A DNA stretch of 64,000 nt from Leptobrachium leishanense (taxonomy: Eukaryota > Chordata > Amphibia > Anura > Megophryidae): contig CM019063.1 of the NCBI GenBank assembly GCA_009667805.1, positions 189,964,661 through 190,028,660 of the forward strand, written 5' to 3'. A program made the translations under genes and the position numbers. The notes under the pieces were generated by a model. It made no database searches. It was given only the letters and a program-made list of their open reading frames with translations, and was not told where the DNA came from. Below, piece after piece: positions 35,718-45,931 of the stretch. Position 1 is the first letter of the stretch. Each line of letters opens with the position of its first letter.

Positions 35718-36202
35718 ATAGAGTGAACACATTAAACAGTTACTTATATAAATAGGACCAAATAAATTATATAAGGAGGAATAGCAGAAAAATTTCACTA
35801 GACATGAATCCCCCCACTGCAACTTAATTTACTCACAGTGTGCCTCTTTACCTCCCTGTCAGGACCTGAAGCTGCTGCCGGAATGGAGGAGGCAGGGCTG
35901 CACAGCTCCCCAGCACCATCAGCCCATAAATCAAGCAGCCTGCCGGGATTCCTCCTGGTATCCCAGTAGGCCAGTCCAGCCCTGGACTTTTTCCCCCAGT
36001 GTCTCCCTGCTCCCACCGGACGGAGGAGCGGACAGAGCCGCGGTCCTCGCCACGGGATAAGATGCGAGTATCTGGATTTGTGGGGGGTTTGGCTCGTCTA
36101 ATGAATTCTGCACCAGTGGAATCCATAAGCACCAAGTCCAGGCTGTGGTTAACATTTTGTTGACCGCAGCCGGACGTTAATCAGCGTTCGGATTACTAAT
36201 CC

Positions 36203-37841
36203 TTTTTTTTTTCTTTTTTTATGCCTCGCAGGGCCAACAAGAAGAGAAAGCTGGTGTACATAGTATTAATGCAAGGCACTGAGCTGAGAAGTGGGGACCG
36301 GGGGGGGGGAAAGGGGGGGCAGGGAAGGTAGGGAGGGGGATATGGCAAAGGCCATCTACGTGACTCTCCTGGCTCACTCCAGAGAGTCCAAGGACAAGGA
36401 AGCCATGGAGGACAAATGTCACGCGGCCAAGGGCTTGAGGGCCAATTATGGCAGACCTATCCGGAAAAGTTGCCATAGTGGCTCACACCAAGGGAGTCCC
36501 GGTCTGCCAATTAAAATAAAAATAATAAAAAATAAAAAAAAGGGAGGGGGGGGGAGAAATGAGGTCCCCAGCATCCACTAAGACATCATGAACACTCTGC
36601 ACACCGTTGGAGTCAGCAAAAAGGACAAAAACAATGTCTTCGAGTCTCGGCTAGTCATCGGGGGGGGGGATCAGGAACACCAAGAAGTCCAGGTATGTCC
36701 TCAGGGAGTGACTCATTGTGGGGAGAAGGGGGGGGGTGTAGGGCAACATACAACAGAAAATCATCCCCAATTGGGGGGTCTCATCTGAAAATAAACCAAA
36801 ATGGGGGATCAGCAGGTCAGGATAAACCAGGGTAAAGAAACATCGGGGGAACAGCAGGGCAGCGTGACAGGTCCCTTCAGCCCGAGTCAAGCGGGAACGT
36901 GGGGTAGGAATCCACCGCAGGCCTATGTAGGCTGCCTCGTGCCCCAAGCCACCGAGCCTCCTCATCCACTACACCAGGCACAGTCCAGACCCAGGGCCAG
37001 CCCTGTCTCCCCACAGAGCATAGGCCCAGTGTCCCGAGCAGCGCCACCAGTGCGGCCCTCTGAAGGGGAGCTGCAGCCTTCGGGTCATCAATCGCCGTCA
37101 CTGCAGGGATAGAACGTGCAGGCCCCATGTCATCCACCATCAGCACAGGGGTCTTCTCCGGGCACAGTGGTCTCTGCATAAAATCCCATGAGACATTGGG
37201 TACCTTCACGGTTGCGCCACCAAGATCCTCAACAACCTCTTGTAATCCTCCAGGTGCCATTCCACACAGGGGACCTGCTCTTCCACAACTTCTCAAGACC
37301 TCAGTAAACCGCCATAGGTCTCCCCGCGTTAATGGGTGCTCATCTTCTCCCGTCTCTTCCATCAAAAGGCGTTCGTGTCCCATTAGTGCCACCTCCAGGC
37401 TGAACATCGAGGGACGCGCTGAGTCATCCGCATGCCACCGCAGGCACACTCCATCCGCTTCCCCCACCATGTCATCCACTGCGGCCAGGAGACGTGGGCC
37501 CTCCGTCTCCCCGGCCCTCGTCCAGGCAGGGGGTGTTGGGGGCAGCAGAGGCGCCGTGGCGTAGGGCAAGATCCTAATAGGATCCGGTCTGGGGAGCAGC
37601 TCAGTAACAGGCCTCAAGATGGCTGCTGACCTCATGTCTCGGCCACAAAACGGCAGTCGCTGGTCCGGGGGGGGGGACAAAACGGGCCCCGGACAGCTCC
37701 ATTCCGGTGGCCAACCACTCCAGTCTCCCAAAAGTGAAATTTCCTGTCTGCTGGTTTCTGACACGAATACGGAATTGTCCTACATCCTCCCCTGCGAGTC
37801 TGTCAGAAAGGGCTGCTTCAAACGCCTCTTCCAGGTAACCA
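36203..37841 (-). mobile_element. Retrocopy-like insertion with A tail and 13 bp target duplication
   Basis: The sequence ggattactaatcc stands at 36,190-36,202 and 37,842-37,854. Next to the left copy is an 18-base T-rich run (36,203-36,220), a 3' A tail on the minus strand. This is the signature of LINE-mediated retroposition of a minus-strand transcript of about 1.6 kb. The interior is GC-rich with G runs. I do not recognise it as a known LINE or SINE, so it may be a processed pseudogene. The target site was itself the centre of a palindrome, so chance symmetry adds some doubt. Confidence 0.65.
36877..37764 (-). pseudogene. Unrecognised 295-codon frame in the retrocopy
   Basis: A long open frame in the same direction as the presumed transcript. 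It is rich in Leu, Pro, Gly and Arg, with no domain I can name. A second frame (37,601-37,870) overlaps its start in another phase and extends past the insertion edge. High GC content makes long chance frames likely, and the opposite strand is also open for 145 codons. A decayed gene copy or chance are both possible. Confidence 0.25.
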
Positions 37842-38109
37842 GGATTACTAATCCTAACGCTGATCAACACTTTGCGCTCCCCATGTTAAGTATAGGGAGT
37901 GCAAAAGTACAGTAGCCTCGCGCTGAAAAGCACAAGGTACCAAACGCTACCGGGTTTCTGAACCCGTTAGCGTTTGGACTGTAATGTGGGGTGGCTACTT
38001 GGGCTAACGTTAACGCTCACTGAGCACCCAGAGTGTAATGTAGCCCTATAATGGCTCTGGTAAGTTTACAACAGCTCTGGTTAAGTTCGTACCAGCTATG
38101 GAATACCGC

Positions 38110-38689
38110 TCAAAGTATTTTAGTGAATTAAAAACGCACAGTTAGCAACTATTAATTAATCACATCAGCACTACAAGCACTTATAATGAATAACAGAAAG
38201 CACCTATCACATTAACAAATGCATATTCAGGTATGACTTTCATATAATGTCTCAGATAAAAAAACAACAAAGCACTGTATAGCACACATAAGGGGAAAAA
38301 TAAATAAATAAGAGGGAAAAAAATTCTACACATTAAATTTTGCTTTGAATATACAAATTGGGTGTTCTAATAAATTAAATATGAACTTTATTCTTTGTAA
38401 TTATTTCCCATATTAATTCCAGTATTCTTGATGCCTAATTAAAATCTTCCTTCCCATAACTAAAGATTATTTATAGCAGTTTAATAAATAATAGATTTCA
38501 GACCATAAAAGGCTATTAGTGATTACTACTAATCTGGTTTGGGTCAAAATCCCTACAACCAGGTTCCTTATTGCCAAAATCCAGACGGCCAACTTCCAGA
38601 CAGAACAAGTGCTGGAACTAAGTTCCCTACACAGACAACTCCCTGACGACCAACTTCCAGACATCCAAAATCCCAGCAGCTAACCCTAA
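38110..38689. other. Unassigned AT-rich sequence
   Basis: No gene or array is seen. Near 38,560-38,660 the phrases ccagacggccaacttccaga and gacgaccaacttccagacat look like diverged repeats. Confidence 0.4.
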
Positions 38690-39022
38690 CCCTACTCCCT
38701 AAAGCTAGCCCTAACCCTTACCCCCTAAACCTAGTCCTAACCCTAACCCCCCTCGAACCTAGCCCTAACCCCTCAAACCTAGCCCTAACCCCCTAAACCT
38801 AGCCCTAACCCCCTAAACCTAGCCCCCAACCCCCCTAAACCTAGCCCTAACCCCTCTAAACCTAGCCCTAACCCCTCAAACCTAGCCCTAACCCCCCCAA
38901 AACCTATCCCTAACCCTGACCCCTAAACCTAGCCCTAACCCTAACCACCCTAAACCTAGCCCCCAACCCCCTAAACCTAGCCCTAACCCTAGCCCAACCC
39001 CCCTAAACCTAGCCCTAGCCTG
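38690..39022. repeat. Degenerate telomere-like minisatellite (cctaaacctagccctaaccc units)
   Basis: About 330 bases of 19-22 bp units mix ccctaa, the vertebrate telomere motif, with cctagccc and cccctaaa variants. The array ends where gactcggggttaccgctttc begins, the inner part of a TTAA-type element. Minus-strand frames through it give Gly-Leu repeats and are not genes. Confidence 0.92.
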
Positions 39023-39092
39023 TGACTCGGGGTTACCGCTTTCGGCAATGAAAGCTAACCTCGAGCCACACTCGGGAATACCGTCCGGGGGG
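39023..39092. mobile_element. Right end of a TTAA-type miniature element
   Basis: The sequence gactcggggttaccgctttc, then ccacactcgggaataccgtc and a TTAA (39,093-39,096), matches the right ends of the elements at 53,233 and 58,190. No matching left end was found, so it may be truncated by, or contain, the telomere-like array. Confidence 0.6.
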
Positions 39093-39096
39093 TTAA

Positions 39097-40460
39097 TATA
39101 TACAGTATTACACTTGCTTTTATACAATACATGTGCAAATCATAATGTTCTAGATTTTGACCACTAGGGTGCGCCTGGAATTCCTTTTTACTGTCTGCAT
39201 TTTACTGTGTTCTTTGAGGTGTGTGGACACCTTTTTCCAGTATAGCAGCACCCATTTTAATATAAAAAAAAAATCCTTCAAAATTAATAACCCAGTACAT
39301 ATAAAAGCGCTGCCTCCACATTACCATCCCCATAAAACACTCAGGGCATCTTCCATAGCATATTCCACCCTATAAGCCTTATTTATAAATTTAGCACAGT
39401 TGTGTTGTCTGGTTATTCGATTCTACCCGGATAAGAGGAGTGGTAGAGTGCTGGCAGATTGCGTATGGCAGGAGTCACAGCAAGTACTTTTGCTCCCCTT
39501 TGTGCTGGTTGAACTATTTGCCTTAACGTTGACAGCAACTTGCTGTCTGAGGTTTCTTGAAATTTTCCCAGTTATTAACCCCAGACATTTAGTAATACTA
39601 CTACTAAAAAAAAAAAAATTCTTGGAACAAACAAGCGCAATTGCTGAAGCTCCACATGTAGAATTTTGTGCATTTAGCCACCTGAGTCTTCTTGGCAGTT
39701 ATGGCTTGCAAAAACACTGAAGAATTAGAATGGAAGTAATACGCAAGATGTACACCTGCTGCTCTTTTGCATTCAATGTGCAACTAGGTTTGTCACAAGG
39801 ACAGAATATGTGTTGAATCCAAAAGAGAGAACTTAAAAGCCATTAACAGTTGAAGTAGACTTCTTAGCTACGAAACGCTCCTGATGTAACCCTCTCTTGG
39901 TTTGTATAATGACAGCAGCTGTGTATTTCACATGACAATTAGTTTAGTGCTCTTGAGATGCCAGCTAGAGACTCTCAACTCTCAAACCACAAACAGCCAA
40001 TAGTTTATGCGTTTAACATCGGGGCACAGCTGGTGGCTACAGGGGTTCCTAAGTCAAGGGTGACCCTAATGGTACCAATATAATCGCACAGTTCCCTGCT
40101 CAACGCATGTGAAACTTGTCAGCAGAGCTTACCTTGGTTGGTGATGAGGGACCTGGTGCTCAGCTCACTCTCCTTGCAGCGTTAGTTGGACACTAAAGCA
40201 CAGAGTTGCATGGGGGCAGGGTGGCTCAGACTGGCGCTTAATGCTACGACTGGAATGGCACAATGTGCTCGTGCCTTCTGGTCAGGCCCCCTAAGTGACT
40301 GCCTAGTTCGACAAATAGTCACGCTGGCCCTACTTACTCATGCTTGAAAATTGTTTAACCTTGACATTTTGGAGCTGTCTTATTCCTATCATGGGCTCTA
40401 GTCCAAGTGATATAGCAGATCACTCGCTAACCCTAAAGTCCCCATGCGTTAACGCACTAG
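39097..40460. other. Unassigned sequence
   Basis: About 1.36 kb with no supportable gene. A-rich runs lie near 39,266 and 39,606. Short frames lack known motifs. Confidence 0.4.
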
Positions 40461-40475
40461 AGGGGTTATTTAAAG

Positions 40476-40656
40476 CAGTGTTTCTCAACTAGTATCCTCA
40501 GGACCCACTAACAGGCCTGGTTTGTGGGATATCCGAAGCAAAGCACAGGTGATCTAATTAGCTGCTCAGTGATTGCAGTATTTGGTCTGCATTTCCAAGG
40601 TGATCTGTAAAATCTGGCCTGTAGTGGGTCCTGAGGACTGGAGTCGAGAGACCCTG
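40476..40656. mobile_element. hAT-type miniature element, 181 bp
   Basis: It starts cagtgtttctcaac and ends gtcgagagaccctg. The eight bases atttaaag stand on both sides (40,468-40,475 and 40,657-40,664). CAG/CTG ends with an 8 bp duplication are the mark of hAT transposition. Confidence 0.9.
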
Positions 40657-40838
40657 ATTTAAAGAGAGCGGAATTTGCCACCGAATTGCACCGAATGGTG
40701 AATTTCACCGTACAGTGTAATTTGGTGGCAATTTGGCTATTCAGAAAGCTGGCAATTGGCCAAATACTGGTGAATTGCCAGTGAAATACAATGCAACTTG
40801 CCTAAGATTGCTGCAATTCCAGCGACCTTAAAACAGGT

Positions 40839-41178
40839 CAAGGCTGGCGTCAGATGAGCGTATTTGAAAAGCAGAAGGAACGTCCGTGAGAGTGGACATT
40901 CCTTCCACTCGACACCCGTTTGGCCACCTCGCTGAGCGCAGTTAGGGCGCTCAGCGCTGCAAGGCTCAATTCTCCTATGGAGGATCGCGCTTTGCAGCTC
41001 CGTCAACGCGCGCCCTAGTGCTTTGCCGGAGAGGGCTGCTGAACGACCGCAGCACGGCCACCGTTATACGAGCGCTACAGCGTGTGGCTGGCCCCATCTC
41101 AGCGTCTCAATGCTGCGACGGATGCCAGAAGGCACGTCAGTACGGGTGCACATAGTGTGCTCGTCTGACGCCAGCCTT
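40839..41178. mobile_element. hAT-like miniature element, 340 bp
   Basis: The ends caaggctggcgtcagatgag and ctcgtctgacgccagcctt are inverse. The flanks aaacaggt and aaacaggc match in seven of eight bases. The GC-rich centre contains further inverted segments (gtgagcgcagttagggc type). No gene. Confidence 0.8.
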
Positions 41179-41280
41179 AAACAGGCGAATACCATAGGAT
41201 TCAATGTAAAAACAAAATACCGTTATCATTTTTTTTAATTCAACCGTTTATTCTTTTCATTTGCAGCAAAAAGTCTTTGG

Positions 41281-41400
41281 GAAAGTTGGTGCTAACTTAA
41301 CCAGAGCTGTTGTAAACGTACCAGAGCCATTATAGTCTATGGAGTTGCTAAGTTTATAATAGCTCTGGTTAAGTTAGCACCAGCTTTGCAATATTGCCCT
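41281..41400. mobile_element. GCTAACTTAACCAG-family element, copy 3 (minimal palindrome)
   Basis: About 120 bases form one imperfect palindrome. They start ggtgctaacttaaccagagc and return as gctctggttaagttagcacc, with gcaatattgccc at the right edge. This is the shortest of the three copies in the window. Confidence 0.85.
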
Positions 41401-41761
41401 TTTTATTTTTTGTTCAAAAATTTTTGGTCCCAAATTCTTTTATGCCGTTTTTTTTTTCTATTCTAAATTTTATTTTGTTTTATTACTTTCTGTAGGACCT
41501 TTATTATATTCATAATTTTTATTGTTTTAAACACCTTTTTTAAAATAGAGTTCCATTATTTTTCTTTTTTACTAGTTCGGCGAAGATCGGTGGCATGCAG
41601 CAGTCAGTTCGGCGGATCTTCTTCAGCAGATCCCGTTTGGTGCACTTCGGGGACCCTGTGTTGAATACTGAATACTGACGCGGCAGGGTCGGCGAACGGA
41701 AATAGCTGAAGTGCACCGTACGACAGAGCGTTGAAATTTCAGTGTTCTCTGAATAACCCCT

Positions 41762-42742
41762 TAAGCCTTTCACATATTGTGAAAAAAATATTCGTTTCAG
41801 ACATAATTCTGAGATAAATGCAAGACACTTAACCATGCCATTGCAGACAGGATATAGACATGACTCCCTGGGAGGATGAAAACTTGAAGAAAACAGTATG
41901 GTTTGGAAAACAGTGTAACATTAAAGTTTCTAACATGAGACCTTATCTCCCAAAAAGTCCATGTGACCTTACCTATAATGAGGAGGCCCAAGGATCAGCA
42001 GCCTAACCTATTACATCATTATATTCTAACAAAAAAATTGTAAACTCTAACAGCCAGAGAGGTTGTAGGCTTATCAAACCCACCCAAATGCCCCAGACTC
42101 ATCCATGAAGCAAGTAATGGCAAGTGTAGAAGAAAAGCAACACCTTAACAAAATGTGTTGGTCTTAGACATTAGAACCTGTCCAACAAACCCAAAACAAA
42201 CACAGCAACCATCTGATAGACAGAACACCACATTGCACATTAGAACACGAGTAATTTTGGCATAAGATTAAAGATAGGTCATGCCAGCCTTTGTCCTTAG
42301 CCATTGATCTGTTGGACACCCATCAAGGGATACTATAAATATCCATTGCTTTGGCATAAAAAGGGTTGTGATTTTTCCAGTGCCTGGAAGCCAAAGCTTT
42401 GAAAAATACACGTACAGGTCTGATTCCAGGGTCAAAGCAGACACTTTCACTGATAGCAAGTAAGAAGTTTAGAAGAGAAGCTACAAGCATATTTAACATT
42501 ATGTTTGTGTGTAGATGATCAGCGATGGTGTGCCACTGCTGTCTCCTTTGTAAGGTGGCTGGTTCCATGATCTGGTAAAATTGTTTTGTGGAAACTTTGT
42601 ATTCACTTTGGAAGTAACTACTCTCACGTAGTAGTAGGTCTTGTTATAAGAATTCATGTGAAATGTATCTCTAAAATGGCAACGATTCATTTGGGGAGAA
42701 ATTAGGGCTCTGAATTCTATCTCAAATCTGCAGAAAAGTTGG
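41762..42742. other. Unassigned sequence left of the hAT-type element
   Basis: No gene can be named. On the minus strand two overlapping frames (42,323-42,568 and 42,499-42,822) give peptides such as TRSWNQPPYKGDSSGTPS that might be decayed coding sequence, but I recognise no family. The hAT-type element splits this unit from 44,693 onward. Confidence 0.35.
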
Positions 42743-42829
42743 AGGCCAATCAGTGGCGTAGCGTGGGTTGTCAGCGCCCGGGGCCAGCCAAGAATTGTGC
42801 GCCCCCCCCAACCTGTGGACACGTTATCG

Positions 42830-44275
42830 ATATTGTCCCAGCCAGCTCACATGAATATTGCCCCAGCTCTCACATGAATATTGCCCCAGCCAGCTCTCAC
42901 GTGGAGATTGCCCCAGCTAACACATGAATATTGCCCCAGCTCACACATGAATATTGCCCCAGCTCACACATGGATATTGCCCCAGCTCACACATGGATAT
43001 TGCCCCAGCTCACACATGGATATTGCCCCAGCTAACACATGGATATTGCCCCAGCTAACACATGGATATTGCCCCAGCTAACACATGGATATTGCCCCAG
43101 CTAACACATGGATATTGCCCCAGCTCTCACATGGATATTGCCCCAGCTCTCACATGGATATTGCCCCAGCTCACACATGGATATTGCCTCAGCTCACACA
43201 TGGGTATTGCCCCAGCTCTCACATGGATATTGCCCCAGCTCACACATGGATATTGCCCCAGCTCACACATGGATATTGCCCCAGCTCACACATGGATATT
43301 GCCCCAGCTCTCACATGGATATGCCCCAGCTCACACATGGATATTGCCCCAGCTCACACATGGATATTGCCCCAGCTCACACATGGATATGCCCCAGCTC
43401 ACACATGGATATGCCCCAGCTCACACATGGATTTGCCCCAGCTCACACATGGATATTGCCCCCGCTCACACATGGATTTGCCCCGGCTCACACATGGATA
43501 TGCCCCGGCTCACACATGGATATGCCCCGGCTCACACATGGATATGCCCCGGCTCACACATGGATATGCCCCGGCTCACACATGGATTTGCCCCGGCTCA
43601 CACATGGATATGCCCCGGCTCACACATGGATATGCCCCGGCTCACACATGGATATGCCCCGGCTCACACATGGATATATGCCCCGGCTCACACATGGATA
43701 TGCCCCGGCTCACACATGGATATGCCCCGGCTCACACATGGATTTGCCCCGGCTCACACATGGATATGCCCCGGCTCACACATGGATATGCCCCGGCTCA
43801 CACATGGATATATGCCCCGGCTCACACATGGATATGCCCCGGCTCACACATGGATTTGCCCCGGCTCACACATGGATATGCCCCGGCTCACACATGGATA
43901 TGCCCCGGCTCACACATGGATATGCCCCGGCTCACACATGGATATATGCCCCGGCTCACACATGGATATGCCCCGGCTCACACATGGATATGCCCCGGCT
44001 CACACATGGATTTGCCCCGGCTCACACATGGATATGCCCCGGCTCACACATGGATATGCCCCGGCTCACACATGGATATATGCCCCGGCTCACACATGGA
44101 TATGCCCCGGCTCACACATGGATTTGCCCCGGCTCACACATGGATATTTCCCCCAGCTCACACATGGATTTGTCCCAGCTCACACATGGATTTGCCCCAG
44201 CTCACACATGGATATGCCCCAGCTCACACCTGGATATTGCCCCAGCGGCAGCCAGCTCATACATGGATATTGCCC
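42830..44275. repeat. Minisatellite array, 22-23 bp units (gccccggctcacacatggat type), with higher-order repeat
   Basis: About 64 units. The left third uses 23 bp units with atattgccccagct, and the right two thirds use 22 bp units with atatgccccggct. The variant ggatatatg recurs at 43,672, 43,806, 43,940 and 44,074, exactly 134 bp apart (six units). The variant ggatttg alternates at about 156 and 112 bp, so the full higher-order repeat is about 268 bp. Overlapping open frames of over 400 codons arise in all three plus frames because the unit has no stops. Confidence 0.95.
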
Positions 44276-44288
44276 CAGCTCCGGATCC

Positions 44289-44552
44289 AGCAGGGGTTGG
44301 GGCCCAGATGCCGGGCAGCGGGAGTGCCTGCCCGGTCCTGAACAGCGTGTGAGTCTGTGTTGAAGGGGAGGCGGCTGCATGCATGCGCAGGTCACGCAGT
44401 CTGGCCAGTCAGGTGGTACAGAGACTCAGTACCACCTGATTAGCCGGACCACGTGACCTGCAGTCGCCTCCCCTTCAACACGGACGGACTCACTGTTCAG
44501 GACCGGGCAGGCACTCCCGCTGCCCGGCATCTGGGCCCCCTCAACCCGCGGG
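44289..44552. repeat. GC-rich inverted repeat in the hAT-type element
   Basis: The left arm (ggcccagatgccgggcagcg, tcctgaacag, ttgaaggggaggcg) returns inverted on the right (cgcctccccttcaa, ctgttcagga, cgctgcccggcatctgggcc). The centre is near 44,430 (gtaccacctga and its inverse). The arms are about 125 bases with several mismatches. Confidence 0.88.
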
Positions 44553-44692
44553 CCCTTGGGCGGCGCCCGAGGGTCCGGCGGGCCTCAACATTTAGGGGCG
44601 CAAATTTCTTTTGAAATTATGCACCCCTAAGAAAACTGCGCCCGGGGCCACGGCCCCCCAGGCCCCCCCCACGCTACGCCACTGAGGCCAAT

Positions 44693-45149
44693 TTCTTCTT
44701 CATGCTATGACATGAAAAACATACATTTATACTGTTTTGGGAAGACTATTCAATTATACATTATTTCTGAGAGGTCCTCTAATTGTAGCTTCAGTTGATC
44801 CATTCAAGAAAGTGCTTAGAATGGTCTGCATCTTTTTTATGAGCTGTGGTGCGCTCTGTGGTCACCTTCTCCAGCTATGCAATACAGTGAACTAACTGGA
44901 TGGTTCTCAGCCTGAATCTCTGTTGCTGACCTGACTTCCCTCAAGAAGATTTGTACCTTTGACATTTTTTGCAGATGTTGATCTATATGGACCTTGGATA
45001 CCTACAGGAAGGCAGGAGACTCCTATCTGAGCAGGGAGCTGGGCCACAGTGGAATTGCTCCGGCATGCATCAAGAAGGTAGACTATTGCATCTGTGGCCC
45101 CCCATTTTTTCACCAGCATACCACTGCCTGACATCTGTCACTCTGTGTA
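44693..45149. other. Unassigned sequence right of the hAT-type element
   Basis: This continues the sequence interrupted by the hAT-type element. A minus-strand frame at 44,907-45,134 of 75 codons has no recognisable motif. No gene is called. Confidence 0.35.
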
Positions 45150-45821
45150 TGTAACAGTAAGTATCTATCTAGGAACGCCGATATGAGTAACTGCAGAGAC
45201 TACAGATAAATGGTTGGGTAACAACGAGGTTAAGGGCCGGCTCTAGCAGGTTAACACAAAGAATAACCATAAAACAAACAATAGAGAAACACAAACATAA
45301 AAACAAGCAGAGGTCAATGATACAGAGCCAGGTTATCAGACAAGCCAGGGTCAAAGAGTGAAGAAATCAGGATAAAAAAATCAATATACAAAGCCAAAAG
45401 TCAAATAAAAGGAGACCAGTCATGAAATATATCAAGACCGCACTGAGCGATAACCATACCCATGTCTTGGACACACAATGAGTCCTACATACCATGAGAA
45501 CCAGATTGACACTGTCCACACCAGACATAGTAGCATCAATGCACATCCCAGAGATCGTCAGAACAGTGTAACCACGGTGATGACCCACAAAAACAGATGC
45601 AGTAACAAAAACCGATCCAGTAAATGTCCTTGGGCAAGACACCTAACAGTACATACTCCCCACCCAGGACATACTGGAAAACGAGAGAAATCTCAATGTA
45701 TCCTTCCTGGTGAAAATCTAAAAAAAACAAACAGATGCAAGACTGGATCCGCTCTTCCACAGACCAGATAGGAGACCTGACAAGGTGTAGAAAGCTGTAA
45801 GAACCACCAGAGGGTGTGACA
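45150..45821. mobile_element. Solo LTR, 672 bp, containing a SINE fragment
   Basis: It begins TGTAACAG and ends GGTGTGACA. The flanks gtgta and gtgtc match in four of five bases. The interior has the A-rich style of the other LTRs (gccagggtcaaagagtgaag). A SINE fragment lies at 45,600-45,728. Family not identified. Confidence 0.6.
45600..45728 (+). mobile_element. SINE fragment, 3' part
   Basis: It carries the phrases tccttgggcaagacacctaa, ccacccaggacatactgg and tatccttcctggtgaaaatc, then an A run. They match the body of the minus-strand SINE at 33,620-33,837. The tRNA-like head is missing. Confidence 0.7.
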
Positions 45822-45931
45822 GTGTCATGGGGACATGCGTGCTGTATATAGGAGAGGGGAAACTCAAATTCACTGGAGCAACAGCAGCATGTGCCCAGCT
45901 TAGAGGCTGTCCAGGTTCCATCCTTAACTAT

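Larger units (their letters stand above)
34076..38109. mobile_element. GCTAACTTAACCAG-family element, copy 2, with two nested insertions
   Basis: The left end is ttacaaagatggtgctaact and the right end ggttaagttcgtaccagcta. Symmetrical inner sequence (gggagcgcaaagtcctaa and its inverse near 37,890) supports one palindromic element. Two insertions enlarge it: a CAGGGTTATTC element (34,829-35,717) and a retrocopy-like segment (36,203-37,841). Without these it would be about 1.5 kb. Confidence 0.72.
40461..41761. mobile_element. CAGGGTTATTC-family miniature transposon, copy 3, containing three nested elements
   Basis: The ends are aggggttattt and gaataacccct. Internal motifs (aattgcaccgaatggtgaat, ctattcagaaagctggcaat) match the other copies. 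Three smaller inverted-repeat elements lie inside at 40,476-40,656, 40,839-41,178 and 41,281-41,400. A subterminal sequence, gttgaaatttcagtgttctc, precedes the right end. Confidence 0.72.
42751..44684. mobile_element. hAT-type non-autonomous transposon filled by a minisatellite
   Basis: The ends are cagtggcgtagcgtggg and cccacgctacgccactg, perfect inverse copies. The eight bases aggccaat stand at 42,743-42,750 and 44,685-44,692. Next to the ends are C- and G-rich blocks (gcccggggcc, ggcgcccgagggtccggcgg). Inside are the minisatellite (42,830-44,275) and a GC-rich hairpin. There is no transposase. Confidence 0.93.

Noticed and set aside
36203..36245. Polypyrimidine tract plus cag as a host 3' splice site on the plus strand
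   Set aside because: The T run lies directly at a 13 bp direct repeat and is better explained as the A tail of a minus-strand retrocopy; no exon-like frame follows.
38888..39127. Gly-Leu-rich minus-strand frame
   Set aside because: It is a translation of the telomere-like minisatellite.
39860..39890. gaaacgctcctg as another hammerhead core
   Set aside because: No CUGANGA box or stem II lies upstream at a workable distance.
42830..44275. CRISPR array
   Set aside because: Units are contiguous with no unique spacers, and the context is a eukaryotic transposon.
43062..44363. Three overlapping frames of 414-433 codons as a repeat protein gene
   Set aside because: They coincide exactly with a stop-free 22-23 bp minisatellite in a non-autonomous transposon, exist in all three frames, and have no start context or domain.
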